NCBI RefSeq assembly: GCF_024703895.1
Contig: NZ_CP087968.1
Coordinates: 496,001-560,000, forward strand
From: Nocardioides sp. B-3
GTDB taxonomy: Bacteria; Actinomycetota; Actinomycetes; Propionibacteriales; Nocardioidaceae
Direction: 5' to 3'
DNA length: 64,000 bases
The position numbers and the translations under genes are program-made. Below are positions 28,127 to 40,094 of this stretch, piece after piece. Position 1 is the first letter of the stretch. Every line of letters starts with the position of its first letter. The notes beneath the pieces are model-generated. The model was given only the letters and a program-made list of their open reading frames with translations, made no database searches and had not been told where the DNA came from.

Positions 28127-29921
28127 TCCGGGCCAGCTCTTCCTCGATGATCGAGGGGTCGAGCTTGGTGAAGATCGGCGTCGGCTTCTCGATCTTGGCG
28201 CCCACCGTGACCGGCCGGGACTCCCGGGCGGGCGTCGCCGAGTAGTCGCCGGTGATCACCGGGTAGGACAGCAGGCCTGCGCCGTTGTCGGGGTCGAGCT
28301 CGTCGACCTGCTCGATGCGCGGCATCGGGACGAACTCGCCCTCGCCACCCGGGGCGAGGTGCACCTTGTTGGCGGCATGGGGCAGGAACGGTGCGAGCAA
28401 GGTGTTGCAGTCGCTGACGCACTGTGCCGTGACGTGCAGGACGGTCGAGAGGCGCTCGCGCTGCGACTCGTCCTTCATCTTGAAGGGCTCGGTGGCGGTG
28501 ATGTACTTGTTCACCTCGCCGACGACGCGCATGGCCTCGGCAGTGGCGGCGCGCAGCCGGTGTCGTCCGAGCAGGCCACCCACCGTGTCGAAGCCGGCGC
28601 GCACCGCGGCGAGCACCTCTTCGTCGATCTCTTCGAGCGTGTACGCCGCCGGGATCTCGCCGAAGCTCTTCGCGATCATCGTCGCGGTGCGGTTGACGAG
28701 GTTGCCCCAGCCCGCGACCAGCTCGGAGTTGTTCCGGGTCACGAACTCGGCCCGGGTGAAGGCGGCGTCGGAGGTCTCCGGACCGGCGGCGCAGATGAAG
28801 TAGCGCAGCGGGTCGGGGCCATGTAGCGAGCCGTGAAGTCGCCGACGTAGAGCACGTGGCCACGGGAGGTCGAGAACTGCTGGTCGCCCATCGTGAGGTA
28901 TTCCGACGAGACGACCTCGGTGGGCAGGTTGAGCACGCCGTAGTCACCCGGCTCACCGCCCTTCGAGCCGCCGCCGTTGTAGGCGAGCAGCTCGGCCGGC
29001 CAGATCTGCGAGTGGAAGACGATGTTGTCCTTGCCCATGAAGTAGTAGGACAGGGCGTCGGGATCGTTCCACCAGTCACGCCACTTGTCGGGCTCACCCA
29101 AGCGGCGCGCCCATTCGATGGAGGCCGAGAGATAGCCGATGACCGCGTCGAACCAGACGTAGAGGCGCTTCGTCGGCTGGTCCTCCCAGCCCGGGATCGG
29201 GATGCCCCAGTCGATGTCGCGCGTCATCGCCCGCGGGCGGATCTCCTTGAGGATGTTCTGGCTGAACTTGATCACGTTGGGACGCCAGTGCCCCTCGGCC
29301 TCACGCTCGTCCAGCCACACCTTCAACGCGTCGGCGAGCGCCGGCAGGTCGAGCAGGAAGTGCTGGGTGTCGACGAAGTTCGGCGTCTCGCCGTTGATCT
29401 TCGAGCGCGGATTGATCAGCTCCGTCGCGTCGAGCTGGTTGCCGCAGTTGTCGCACTGGTCGCCCCGCGCATCGCCGTACCCGCAGATCGGGCAGGTGCC
29501 CTCGATGTAGCGATCGGGCAGGGTGCGCCCGGTGGACGGGCTGATGGCTGCCTGCGTGGTCTGCTCGACCATGTAGCCGTTGGCCGGGACGGTGCGGAAC
29601 ATCTCCTGCACGACGCCGTAGTGGTTGCCGGTCGTGGTGCGCGTGAAGAGGTCGTAGGACAGGCCGAGATCGGCGAGGTCGGTGACGATGACCGCGTTGT
29701 TCTTGTCGGCGAGATCCTTGGCGCTGATGCCCTCCTTGTCGGCCGTGACCGGGATCGGCGTGCCGTGCTCGTCGGTGCCGGAGACCATCAGCACGTCGTG
29801 ACCGGCCATCCGCATGTACCGACTGAAGACGTCGGAGGGCACACCTGAAACCGGCCACGTGGCCGATGTGGCGCGGGCCGTTGGCATACGGCCGAGCAAC
29901 TGCGGAGAGAACATGGGTCAT
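28119..29921 (-). CDS. metG: Methionyl-tRNA synthetase (frameshifted)
   Basis: Class I synthetase charging tRNA-Met. Starts [21 protein letters not shown] (HIGH motif). Zinc knuckle [19 protein letters not shown], tRNA/active-site region [19 protein letters not shown] equivalent QFSTSRGH as in other actinobacteria, then the helical anticodon-binding domain. No C-terminal tRNA-binding (EMAP) domain. About 600 residues. Frame breaks near 29850 and 28820. The stop overlaps the GNAT start. Confidence 0.95.
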
Positions 29922-29967
29922 GGGGGAATCCTAGTGAGGAGTCGCGACCCGGTTTCACCCGTGCCGA

Positions 29968-30568
29968 TCAGCTGAAGTCGAGCTCCCCGGAGCGGGTGCG
30001 CTTGAGCTCGAAGAAGTAGGGGAACTTCGCCACCGCGACGGTGCCGTCCCACAGGTCCGGGGGCGTCCCGGCCACGCGGGATCTTCGTCAGCACGGGGCC
30101 GAAGAACGCCGCACCCTCGATGTGGATCGTCGGTGTGCCGACGTCGTCGCCGACGGCGTCCATGCCCTCGTGGTGCGACCTCGGCGACCGCCTCGTCGAG
30201 GGACTCGTCGTCCATCGCGTCGACCAGATCGGCGTCCATCCCCGCCTCGGCGAGGGAGTCGACGATCATCTCGCGATCGATGGGGTTCTTCTGCAGGTGG
30301 ATGCGCTGGCCCATCGCGGTGTAGAGGTCGAGCAGTCGCGCGTTGCCGTGCCGCTCCTCGGCCGCGATGCACACGCGCACCGGACCCCGGGCGGGCTCCA
30401 GCATCTTGCAGTAGTCCTCGGGGATGTCGCGGTCCTTGTTGAGGTAGGCCAGCGACATCACGTGCCGGTGACGTCGACGTCGCGCTGCTTCTCGACCTCG
30501 AGGATCCACCGAGAGGTGATCCGAGCGAAGGGACAGAGCGGGTCGAACCAGAAGTCGGCTTGGGTCAT
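29968..30568 (-). CDS. DsbA-family oxidoreductase, mycothiol-dependent nitroreductase (Rv2466c) type (frameshifted)
   Basis: About 198 residues, thioredoxin fold with an alpha-helical insert. N-terminus [14 protein letters not shown], then [15 protein letters not shown]. Middle [13 protein letters not shown] and [12 protein letters not shown]-terminal [20 protein letters not shown] (cis-Pro loop) and [13 protein letters not shown]. These match the pattern of M. tuberculosis Rv2466c, which uses mycothiol. The active site reads CPFA, not CPWC, so only one cysteine remains. Breaks near 30470, 30178 and 30075. As in mycobacteria, it stands divergent to pepN. Confidence 0.88.
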
Positions 30569-30628
30569 GTCTCCCCCAACCACCCTGCGGCGAATTGATT
30601 CCCACCCGGCTGGTGGCAGGATGCCCGC

Positions 30629-33203
<2,575 letters not shown>

Positions 33204-33211
33204 CCCCAACA

Positions 33212-33286
33212 GCCGAGTCGGCGCAAACCAACGGCCGAGTCGGCGCAAGTTGCGCCGACTCGGCGTGCAACTTGCGCCGACTCGGC
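33212..33286. repeat. Four-copy inverted repeat, likely bidirectional terminator
   Basis: The 15-mer GCCGAGTCGGCGCAA occurs twice in direct orientation (33212-33226, 33234-33248) and twice inverted (33250-33264, 33272-33286). Copies 2 and 3 abut with a one-base centre. It lies between the convergent pepN and DUF5130 genes and can fold into nested hairpins. Confidence 0.8.
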
Positions 33287-33290
33287 GGGT

Positions 33291-33674
33291 TCAGACGCTG
33301 GCGTGCAGGGTGTTCTGCGGGCGGGCGTGCTCGGCGAGCATCGCGATGCCGCGCTTGAGGCCGCCCACGAAGTCGTCGGCCGCGAAGTCGGTCTGCATGG
33401 CGAGGATCGACAGCTCGACCTCGCGGTCGGTGAGGTGACGACGCACCTCGGTGCCGGTCACGATGTCGATCACACGCGCGGTGGGGTCGACCATCACCAG
33501 CAGGCTGTGGGTGGGCGCGACGAGCGAGGCGTGCAGGCGCCGGGCGTAGGCCCGGGTGTCACCCTCGGCGGCGCCGATGAAGACGGAGAACTCGAAGCGG
33601 CACGACTGCTCGGCCGCGCGGATGGCCTTGTCGAGCTCGGCGCGATCGCGCGAGCTCAGGTCACCAGCTGCCAT
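33291..33674 (-). CDS. DUF5130 domain protein
   Basis: 127 residues, intact. MAAGDLSSRDRAELDKAIR, then FEFSVFIGAAEGDTRAYARRL, LVMVDPTARVIDIVTG and FVGGLKRGIAMLAEHARP. The pattern resembles TPM-type domains. A homologue (Rv2468c) lies next to pepN in M. tuberculosis, and function is unknown. The ATG at 33674 has GGTGGAG upstream. It overlaps the preceding membrane-protein gene by 14 bases, so they are coupled. Confidence 0.82.
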   Translation of the reverse strand: MAAGDLSSRDRAELDKAIRAAEQSCRFEFSVFIGAAEGDTRAYARRLHASLVAPTHSLLVMVDPTARVIDIVTGTEVRRHLTDREVELSILAMQTDFAADDFVGGLKRGIAMLAEHARPQNTLHASV

Positions 33675-34031
33675 GAGCTCCACCGGTCTCACTCGACTCG
33701 GTGTCGCCGGAGGCGAGCTCCTTGGAGTGGCGTGGCCCACCGATCCACTGGCTCTCGACGCTGCCACCGGTCGGCGAGACGTCCTCGCCGCGGACCAGCG
33801 CGGGGATGTAGACCGCCAGCCCGATCAGCACGAAGATGAGCACGGGCACGCCGCCGAGCAGCAGCAGCGCTTCCGAGCGAGTCGACGTCCGTACAGGGTG
33901 GTCCAGCCGTCGGCCGCTTCTGCGTGGGCCGGAGTGGCGAGAAGTGCGATGCCCAGCGCGACGAGCGGCAGGCTGGCGCGGGCGGTGAACCGGGCAGTGG
34001 TCGAGAGCGCGGGCGTGATCACGAGGGACAC
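33661..34031 (-). CDS. Small membrane protein with signal-like N-terminus (frameshifted)
   Basis: About 122 residues. An N-terminal hydrophobic stretch (LPLVALGIALLATPAHAEA, residues about 20-39) looks like a signal peptide with an AHA-type cleavage site. A second membrane segment follows (ALLLLGGVPVLIFVLIGLAV), then a cytoplasmic tail (GPRHSKELASGDTE). Two extra bases near 33870-33890 break the frame. Removing them reads YDVDSLEALLLLGG. Known family not recognised. Coupled to the DUF5130 gene by a 14-base overlap. Confidence 0.65.
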
Positions 34032-34146
34032 GATATCCGCTCCCCCACCCGACCCGCGCCGCGGCTGAGGTCGACTCGCTCACACTGGCCGCGATGACGC
34101 GGCCGGGCGACTTGGGTTCGGCTGCGGAGTCGCCATACTGGCGGGC

Positions 34147-35163
34147 ATGCTTTCGCTCTCCGACACCTGCGCCGACGGCGAAGACATCTGTGACTGGGTC
34201 CTGAGGGAGACCGGCGACCAGCGGCTCGCCACGATCTCCGACTGGTTCGTCGGCAAGCCCTTCGCCCTGCTCGGCTCGGCCCTGCTCGGACTGGTCGTCC
34301 GCTGGCTGCTGCACCGCCTGATCGACCGCGTGGTGCGGCGTGCGGCGGCCGGCGGGCTCTCCGGATCGATGAGCCGCGTCCCGTTCGGCGGCCGCATGAG
34401 CGAGGCCTTCGCCCGGGCCGAGGCGGCCGGCGCCGGTCGTCGTGTCCAGCGGGCCCAGACGATGGGCAGCCTGCTCAAGAGCATCGTCACCGGCGTCGTC
34501 GTCGCGGTCACCGTCACGATGATGCTCAGCGAGCTCGGCGCCAACATCGGCCCGGTCATCGCCAGCGCCGGCATCATCGGTGTCGCCCTCGGCTTCGGCG
34601 CCCAGAGCCCGGTCAAGGACTTCCTCTCGGGCATCTTCATGATCTTCGAGGACCAGTACGGCGTCGGCGACGTCGTCGACCCGGGCGAGGCGAGCGGCAC
34701 GGTCGAGGCCGTCAGCCTGCGCGTCACCCGGCTGCGTGACGTCAACGGCACGGTCTGGTACGTCCGCAACGGCGAGATCGTCCGCGTCGGCAACATGAGC
34801 CAGAACTGGGCGCGCACCGTTCTCGACATCGCGGTCGGGTACGCCGAGGACCCGGCGCGCGTCCGACGCGTGCTGCAGGAGGTCGCGCACGAGCTCTGGG
34901 AGGACGAGGAGTTCAAGGGACTCGTCATCGAGGAGCCGGAGGTCTGGGGCGTCGAGCAGCTCGGCATCGACGGCGTGACCGTGCGCGTCACCCTCAAGAC
35001 CGCCCCGATGGAGCAGTGGGCCGTGGCTCGCGCGATGCGCGAGCGGATCAAGGCTCGCTTCGACCACGAGGGCATCGAGATGCCGTTCCCCCAACGGGTC
35101 GTCTGGCACCGGTCCCCTCCCGAAGCCGGGGATGCCGGCGCCGTACCGGCGGAAGACAACTGA
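34147..35163 (+). CDS. Mechanosensitive channel of the MscS family
   Basis: 338 residues, intact. The pore-lining TM3 region reads VIASAGIIGVALGFGAQSPV, followed by the MscS beta domain (FEDQYGVGDVVDPGEASGTVE, then VRNGEIVRVGNMSQNWAR). Two further membrane segments precede it (LLGSALLGLVVRWLL, IVTGVVVAVTVTMML). Opens under membrane tension to release solutes. Divergent from the small membrane gene, and followed by a hairpin terminator. Confidence 0.93.
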   Translation: MLSLSDTCADGEDICDWVLRETGDQRLATISDWFVGKPFALLGSALLGLVVRWLLHRLIDRVVRRAAAGGLSGSMSRVPFGGRMSEAFARAEAAGAGRRVQRAQTMGSLLKSIVTGVVVAVTVTMMLSELGANIGPVIASAGIIGVALGFGAQSPVKDFLSGIFMIFEDQYGVGDVVDPGEASGTVEAVSLRVTRLRDVNGTVWYVRNGEIVRVGNMSQNWARTVLDIAVGYAEDPARVRRVLQEVAHELWEDEEFKGLVIEEPEVWGVEQLGIDGVTVRVTLKTAPMEQWAVARAMRERIKARFDHEGIEMPFPQRVVWHRSPPEAGDAGAVPAEDN

Positions 35164-35187
35164 CCCGCCCGAAAGCATCCGGGCGGG
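35164..35187 (+). terminator. Hairpin after mscS
   Basis: Stem CCCGCCCG / CGGGCGGG with an eight-base loop, immediately at the mscS stop codon, between convergent mscS and osmC. Confidence 0.6.
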
Positions 35188-35269
35188 CCAGACCTCCCCT
35201 TGCCGCAAGCGGCTGCGGGGCTCGCACCGGTCCTCCCGCCCCGACGACGTCGGGTCCGAGGACCCCTGC

Positions 35270-35693
35270 TCAGGCGAGTGCCGCGTCCAGCGTGATCGGC
35301 ACGGAGAGCGCCTGCGAGACCGGGCAGCCGGCCTTCGCTTCCTCGGCGAGCGCGACGAACTTCTCGTTGTCGAGGCCCTCGACGACGCCACGCACGGTCA
35401 GCTTGATGCCGGTGATGCCGGTGCCGGGCGTGAAGTCGACGGCGGCCGTGGTGTCGAGCGAGGTCGCGGGGGTCTCGTTCTTGGCCGGGCCGTTGGAGAA
35501 GGCCATCGAGAAGCACGACGAGTGCGCCGCGGCGATCAGCTCCTCTGGGCTGGTCTTTCCGTTGGCCTCCTCGGCTCGCGAAGGCCAGTTCACGTCGAAG
35601 GTGCCGAGGCCCGACGAATCGAGGGTGACCTTGCCGGCGCCCTCGAAGAGGGTGCCTTCCCAGTGGGTGCTCTGCAGTGCGGGTGGTGGGCAT
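35270..35693 (-). CDS. osmC: OsmC family peroxiredoxin (frameshifted near start)
   Basis: Thiol-dependent hydroperoxide reductase, 141 residues (typical). The two redox cysteines lie in AHSSCFSMAF and EAKAGCPVSQAL. N-terminal signature is THWEGTLFEGAGKVTLDSSG. The start MPTTRTA at 35693 joins the body after removing one base near 35673 (GCAGAGC for GCGAGC or GCAAGC). Probably organic peroxide defence. Divergent from glbO. Confidence 0.88.
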
Positions 35694-35785
35694 GAGTGCT
35701 CCTTGTGGCTGGGGACAGAGTCTGCGCCCCCGAGTCTTCCACGCCCGCCCGACCGAGCCATCCCCCCGCACGACACAATGGCGAG

Positions 35786-36160
35786 GTGAGCACCTTCTAC
35801 GACGAGATCGGCGGCGAGGCGACGATTCGCCAGATCGTGCACACGTTCTACGAGGGCGTGGCCGACGACCCGCTGCTGCGCCCGCTCTATCCCGAGGAGG
35901 ACCTCGGTCCGGCCGAGGAGCGGTTCGCGCTGTTCCTCATGCAGTACTGGGGCGGTCCGACGACGTACGGCGACACGCGGGGCCACCCCCGGCTACGCAT
36001 GCGGCACGCGCCCTTCGCGGTGACGCCCGCCGCGGCGGAGCGCTGGCTGGTGCACTTCCGCGAGGGCCTCGACAAGGCGGCGCTGACACCGGCGCAGGAC
36101 GAGCAGTTCTGGGGCTACGTCACGCACGCCGCGCAGTTCATGGTCAACACCCCGGAGTGA
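35786..36160 (+). CDS. glbO: Group 2 truncated haemoglobin
   Basis: 124 residues, intact, GTG start at 35786 (VSTFYDEIGGEATIRQIV). The proximal His lies in LRMRHAPFAV, Trp G8 in AAERWLVHF, and a Tyr/Trp pair in MQYWGGPTTYGD, all marks of the GlbO group. Binds O2, possibly for NO or peroxide detoxification near the membrane. An in-frame start further upstream would add 30 unconserved residues. Converges on the thioesterase gene with three bases between stops, the same neighbourhood as Rv2470 in M. tuberculosis. Confidence 0.93.
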   Translation: MSTFYDEIGGEATIRQIVHTFYEGVADDPLLRPLYPEEDLGPAEERFALFLMQYWGGPTTYGDTRGHPRLRMRHAPFAVTPAAAERWLVHFREGLDKAALTPAQDEQFWGYVTHAAQFMVNTPE

Positions 36161-36163
36161 CGT

Positions 36164-37040
36164 TCAGGCCTTGACGACGGCCAGCATCGCTTCGCGGTAC
36201 GCCGCCGGCGGCTCGATCGAGCGTTGGGTCTCGGAGTCGAAGCAGACCAGCACGACGCGCGCCCGCGACAGCAGGGTCTCGCCGTCGCGGATCTCCGACT
36301 CGATCGTGAACGACTTCGTGCCCACGTGCGTGATCCGCGAGTGGACGTCGTAGGGCTCGAGCCGGAAGAGGATCGGCACCTTGTAGTCGACGTCGGTCTG
36401 GGCGACGACCACGTGGAAGCCTGCCTCGGGCAGCGAGCGGCCGAGCCGCTCCATCATCGGGATCCGAGACTCCCGGAAGTACTCGAAGTACTTCACGTTG
36501 TTGACGTGGCCGTAGACGTCCACGTCGGAGAAGCGCACGTGCAGCGGGTAGTGGCCGGGCTCCCGGGGATCGACCGGCGCGATCTTCGGCGACGCCGGGA
36601 GCGGGTCCTCGAGGAAGACGGCGAGCGCGTCCTTCTCCGCGGGGCTCAGCCGCCGGGGGGCGCTCGGTCGCGAAGACGTACGGCGTGAGCACGGTGCTCG
36701 CCCGGAGGTGGACGACGCGCCCGTCCGGGGTCTCGTCGAAGATCTCGTAGGCCATGGTGAAGCTGGCCGCACGGATCTCGGTGACCCAGCACTCGATGCT
36801 GATGGGTCGGAAGCGGAAGGTCAGCGGGGCCGGGTAGCTCACCTCGTGGCGGACGACCACGACACCCTCGGCGAGGTCCTCGCCGCCCTGCCCGTCCTCA
36901 CCCCGGCGGACCGCCGGGCCGTGGCTGCGCATCATGTCGACGCGGGCTTCCTGCAGGTAGTCGACATAGACGACGTTGTTCACGTGGCCGAGCAGGTCGA
37001 GGTCGGCCCAGCGCATCGGGCACTGATAGAGGTGGCGCAC
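36164..37040 (-). CDS. Acyl-CoA thioesterase, double hotdog (frameshifted)
   Basis: About 292 residues made of two 4-hydroxybenzoyl-CoA-thioesterase-like hotdog units, each with the HVNN signature (DLLGHVNNVVYVDYLQEAR and DVYGHVNNVKYFEYFRESR). One extra base near 36660 breaks the frame between the units. It probably releases fatty acids from CoA. Starts MRHLYQCPMRWADLD at 37040. Confidence 0.88.
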
Positions 37041-37086
37041 GCCTCGATGGTGTCAGAGCGGCGTCACCCGCGACGTCGGGAGGGCA

Positions 37087-37266
37087 TCAGTGGGCGCCGA
37101 GGAGGTTCCCGTAGTAGGTCGGGATCGACTCGTGGCAAGCGACGCGCACCTTGCGGTTGCTGGCGAAGAACTCGGTGCCGGCACCGAGGGCCAGCAGCGC
37201 GGCGAGGCCGGCGACCGCGAGCACGGCGAAGACGATCGGGTTGGCGTTGATCAGTTCGAAGCTCAT
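37087..37266 (-). CDS. 59-residue single-span membrane peptide
   Basis: MSFELINANPIVFAVLAVAG continues with a hydrophobic stretch to residue 30 or so, then a short tail (FFASNRKVRVACHESIPTYY) ending GAH. It has a clear Shine-Dalgarno (AAAGGA, 7 bases before ATG 37266) and GC-rich codon use, so it looks genuine. A cysteine and a histidine sit in the tail. Divergent from a TetR gene with two operator-like boxes directly upstream, so it is the probable regulated target. Function unknown. Confidence 0.75.
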   Translation of the reverse strand: MSFELINANPIVFAVLAVAGLAALLALGAGTEFFASNRKVRVACHESIPTYYGNLLGAH

Positions 37267-37277
37267 GATGAGTCCTT

Positions 37278-37308
37278 TCTACGTCTGTAGAATCTCTACA
37301 TGTGTAGA
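37278..37308. promoter_or_regulatory. Tandem operator-like boxes between the peptide gene and TetR gene
   Basis: Two 14-base palindromes, TCTACGTCTGTAGA (37278-37291) and TCTACATGTGTAGA (37295-37308), spaced 17 bases start to start, immediately upstream of the peptide gene's ribosome-binding site. Likely binding sites for the adjacent TetR regulator. Confidence 0.6.
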
Positions 37309-37381
37309 AGGTACGCTCGCCCGGCGTCCGGCGCAAGTCGGTCGGTAGTGTCGTGCCTCACCTCGTCCCGAAAGGCCCCCC

Positions 37382-37984
37382 TTGTCCATCGCCCCCCGGC
37401 CGCCCCCGGAGCTCTCGGCCCGTCGCCGACAGATCCTCGACGCCGCCGTGACGGTGCTGGCCACGCAGGGATGGCGCGGTCTCACGCATCGCGCCATCGA
37501 CCGGGCGGCCGGCCTGCCGGAGGGCTCGAGCTCCGCCTATTACCGCTCGCGCAGCGCCCTGCAGGCCGCGATGGCGGAGTACGTCGTGTGGCAGCTCGCC
37601 GCCGATGTCGAGACCCCGGCCGCGGAGCTGGACCAGCAGCCCGGCGACCACGACCACGCCGTCGCGGCCACCAGCGCCACCTTCCGGCGCTGGCTCGAGG
37701 AGTCCGACCTGCTCACCGCGCGGCTCGAGCTCACGCTGGCGGCGGCCCGCGACGACGACCTCGCGGTGCAGTTGCGTGATTCCCGGCAGAGCCTCACCAC
37801 GATCGTCGACGACATCATGGACCGCGGCGGGCACGCCCACTCCGGAGCCGTGTCCGCGACCATCGTGGCGGCGCTCGACGGCGTACTGATCTCCGCGCTG
37901 CTCCGCCCTGCCGCCCAGCGCGCGGCCTTCGTCGCGGACAGCCCGGACCTGCTCCTCGGATCGCTGGTCGAGGGCCTAGGGTGA
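37382..37984 (+). CDS. TetR family transcriptional regulator
   Basis: 200 residues, intact. The N-terminal HTH reads RRRQILDAAVTVLATQGWRG and LTHRAIDRAAGLPEGSSSAYY. The C-terminal ligand domain is not recognised. The best start is TTG at 37382 with GAAAGG 8 bases upstream; no ATG or GTG fits. Probably represses the divergent membrane peptide gene and itself through the boxes at 37278-37308. The thiolase gene starts 40 bases after its stop in the same direction. Confidence 0.9.
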   Translation: MSIAPRPPPELSARRRQILDAAVTVLATQGWRGLTHRAIDRAAGLPEGSSSAYYRSRSALQAAMAEYVVWQLAADVETPAAELDQQPGDHDHAVAATSATFRRWLEESDLLTARLELTLAAARDDDLAVQLRDSRQSLTTIVDDIMDRGGHAHSGAVSATIVAALDGVLISALLRPAAQRAAFVADSPDLLLGSLVEGLG

Positions 37985-38023
37985 AACAGCATCCCCACCA
38001 GACTTGAGAATCGGAGTTCTTCC

Positions 38024-39240
38024 ATGCCCGAGGCAGTGATCGTTTCCGTCGCCCGCTCCCCCATCGGTCGAGCCAACAAGGGCTCCCTCAAGGACTTCCG
38101 TCCCGACGACCTGACCGCGTTCATCGTCAAGACGGCGCTCGACAAGATCCCCGCCCTCGACCGCAAGACCGTCGACGACCTCTACCTCGGGTGCGGCCTG
38201 CCCGGTGGCGAGATGGGCAACAACATGGGCCGCATCGTCAACGTCCTCAACGACATGGACGAGGTCCCGGGCGCGACGATCACCCGCTACTGCGCCTCCT
38301 CCGTGCAGACCACCCGGATGGCCTTCCACGCCATCAAGGCCGGCGAGGGAGACATCTTCATCTCCGCCGGCGTCGAGACGGTCTCGCGGTTCGCCAAGGG
38401 CACCTCCGACCACATCCCCGGCACGCGCAACGAGGTCTTCACCGACGCGGAGGCCCGCACCGCCAAGCTCGCCGAGGGCGGCCGGGACTGGCACGACCCG
38501 CGCGAGGACGGTTCGCTCCCCGACGCCTACATCGCGATGGGCCAGACCGCGGAGAACGTCGCGCGCATGCGCGGGCTCGACTGCAAGGAGCTCGACGAGT
38601 TCGCGGTCCGCTCGCAGAACCTCGCCGAGAAGGCGATCAACGACGGCTTCTGGGCCCGCGAGATCACCCCGGTCACGACTCCCGACGGCACGGTCGTGTC
38701 GGCCGACGACGGCCCACGCGCCGGTGTCACCTACGACGCGCTCGCCGGACTCCAGCCGGTGTTCCGACCCGACGGCGTCGTGACCGCCGGCAACTGCTGC
38801 GCGCTCAACGACGGTGCCGCCGCCGTCGTCATCATGTCCGACACCAAGGCCGCCGAGCTCGGCCTCAAGCCCGCTGGCCCGCATCGTGTCCACCGGCGTC
38901 TCCGGCCTCTCCCCCGAGATCATGGGCCTCGGCCCGGTCGAGGCGACCAAGCGTGCGCTCGCCAACGCCAACATGAGCATCGGCGACATCGACCAGTCGA
39001 GATCAACGAGGCCTTCGCCGCCCGGTCGTCCCGTCCTACCGGGACCTCGGCATCGACCCGGACCGCCTCAACGTCAACGGTGGCGCCATCGCCGTCGGCC
39101 ACCCGTTCGGCATGACGGGGGCTCGCCTGCAGAACACCCTGATCAACTCGCTGGACTGGCACGACAAGTCCACCGGCCTGATCACGATGTGCGTGGGCGG
39201 TGGCCGGGGCATGGCGCTGATCCTCGAGCGCCCGGCCTAG
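38024..39240 (+). CDS. Acetyl-CoA acyltransferase (thiolase) (frameshifted)
   Basis: About 405 residues. Starts [20 protein letters not shown]. Nucleophilic Cys in [11 protein letters not shown], active-site His in [17 protein letters not shown], second Cys in [13 protein letters not shown]. These are the marks of FadA/AtoB-type thiolases in beta-oxidation or acetoacetyl-CoA formation. Breaks near 38880 and 38998, plus a possible one near 39025. No partner FadB or other beta-oxidation gene is adjacent. Confidence 0.92.
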
Positions 39241-39382
39241 AACCTGCCTTCCGCCCGCGGGGCCGTGTCGCAACACAATGGTCACGGTCCGCGGGTCAAG
39301 GCACGGTTCACCCGTGCCGCTGGATACTCTCGTGGGACCACCTGCTCCGCAGGAGTGGCGCCACACACGGGAGACGACGCTG

Positions 39383-39874
39383 ATGACCACTGAGTCTCAA
39401 GAGCCACGCTGGCTCGACGAAGCCCAGCAGCGTTCCTGGCGAGCCCTCGTCATCGGCACCACGCTGCTGATGGACCGGCTCGACGACGACCTGCGTCAGG
39501 GCTTCAACATCTCGCTCACGGAGTACGAGATCTCGGTGCGGCTCTCCGAGCGCCCCGGCCGCTTCATGCGGATGGCCCAGCTCGCCGATGCCCCGGCCCA
39601 TTCCCGCAGCCGTGTCACCCACACGATCGACCGGATGGAGAAGGCCGGCTACGTCGTGCGCGGCAGCACTCCCGAGGACGGACGCGGCATCGTGGCGACC
39701 ATGACCGACAAGGGCTTCGCGCTCCTCGAGGAGGCCGCCCCGATGCACGTCGAGGGCGTGCGGTCCTACCTCGTCGACGTCGCCGCACCCGATGACTTCG
39801 TCGCCCTCGGCCGCGCGATGGACGCCGTCACCGACCAGCTCATCGCCGGACACCCGGAGATGGAGATCCGCTGA
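39383..39874 (+). CDS. MarR family transcriptional regulator
   Basis: 163 residues, intact. Winged helix with LTEYEISVRLSERPGRFMRM, then HSRSRVTHTIDRMEKAGYV (recognition helix) and STPEDGRGIVATMTDKG (wing). ATG at 39383 with GGGAG upstream. It lies after the thiolase in the same direction. Target unknown. Confidence 0.9.
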   Translation: MTTESQEPRWLDEAQQRSWRALVIGTTLLMDRLDDDLRQGFNISLTEYEISVRLSERPGRFMRMAQLADAPAHSRSRVTHTIDRMEKAGYVVRGSTPEDGRGIVATMTDKGFALLEEAAPMHVEGVRSYLVDVAAPDDFVALGRAMDAVTDQLIAGHPEMEIR

Positions 39875-39922
39875 CGCTCGCCCCGCCCGGCAGGTTCGTC
39901 GGCGCCGTACGACTCTCACCGA

Positions 39923-40061
39923 CCAGCGGTGCGTCACCCACATTCCGTACGGCGATCTAGTGGCTGTGCCACCGCCGGCCGGCGCGTCGCCGCTACGACC
40001 CACCTGTGGCGGTGCGTCAGCCACATTTCGTGACCCGAAAATGTGGCTCAGTCACCGCTGG
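39923..40061. repeat. Three-copy dispersed repeat in the MarR-ettA intergenic region
   Basis: Unit 1 CCAGCGGTGCGTCACCCACA (39923-39944), unit 2 GGCGGTGCGTCAGCCACATT (40008-40029) and an inverted unit 3 (40037-40061, AAAATGTGGCTCAGTCACCG). Units 2 and 3 can pair as a hairpin (AGCCACATTTCG / CGAAAATGTGGCT). The 294-base gap holds no gene that I can see. Confidence 0.65.
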
Positions 40062-40094
40062 AGCACGGGCTGGCGGGTCGCTGAGAATCAGGAT

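Noticed and set aside
33212..33286. A miniature CRISPR array.
   Set aside because: Only four short copies, two inverted, with spacers of 1-7 bases and no cas genes. It is a palindromic terminator-like cluster.
35696..35785. A longer start for the truncated haemoglobin gene, 30 codons upstream.
   Set aside because: The added residues are Arg/Pro-rich and unlike GlbO proteins. GTG at 35786 gives the family N-terminus.
37090..37290. A plus-strand 66-codon frame opposite the 59-residue peptide gene.
   Set aside because: The minus-strand frame has a strong Shine-Dalgarno, a membrane span and sensible codon use. The plus-strand frame has none of these.
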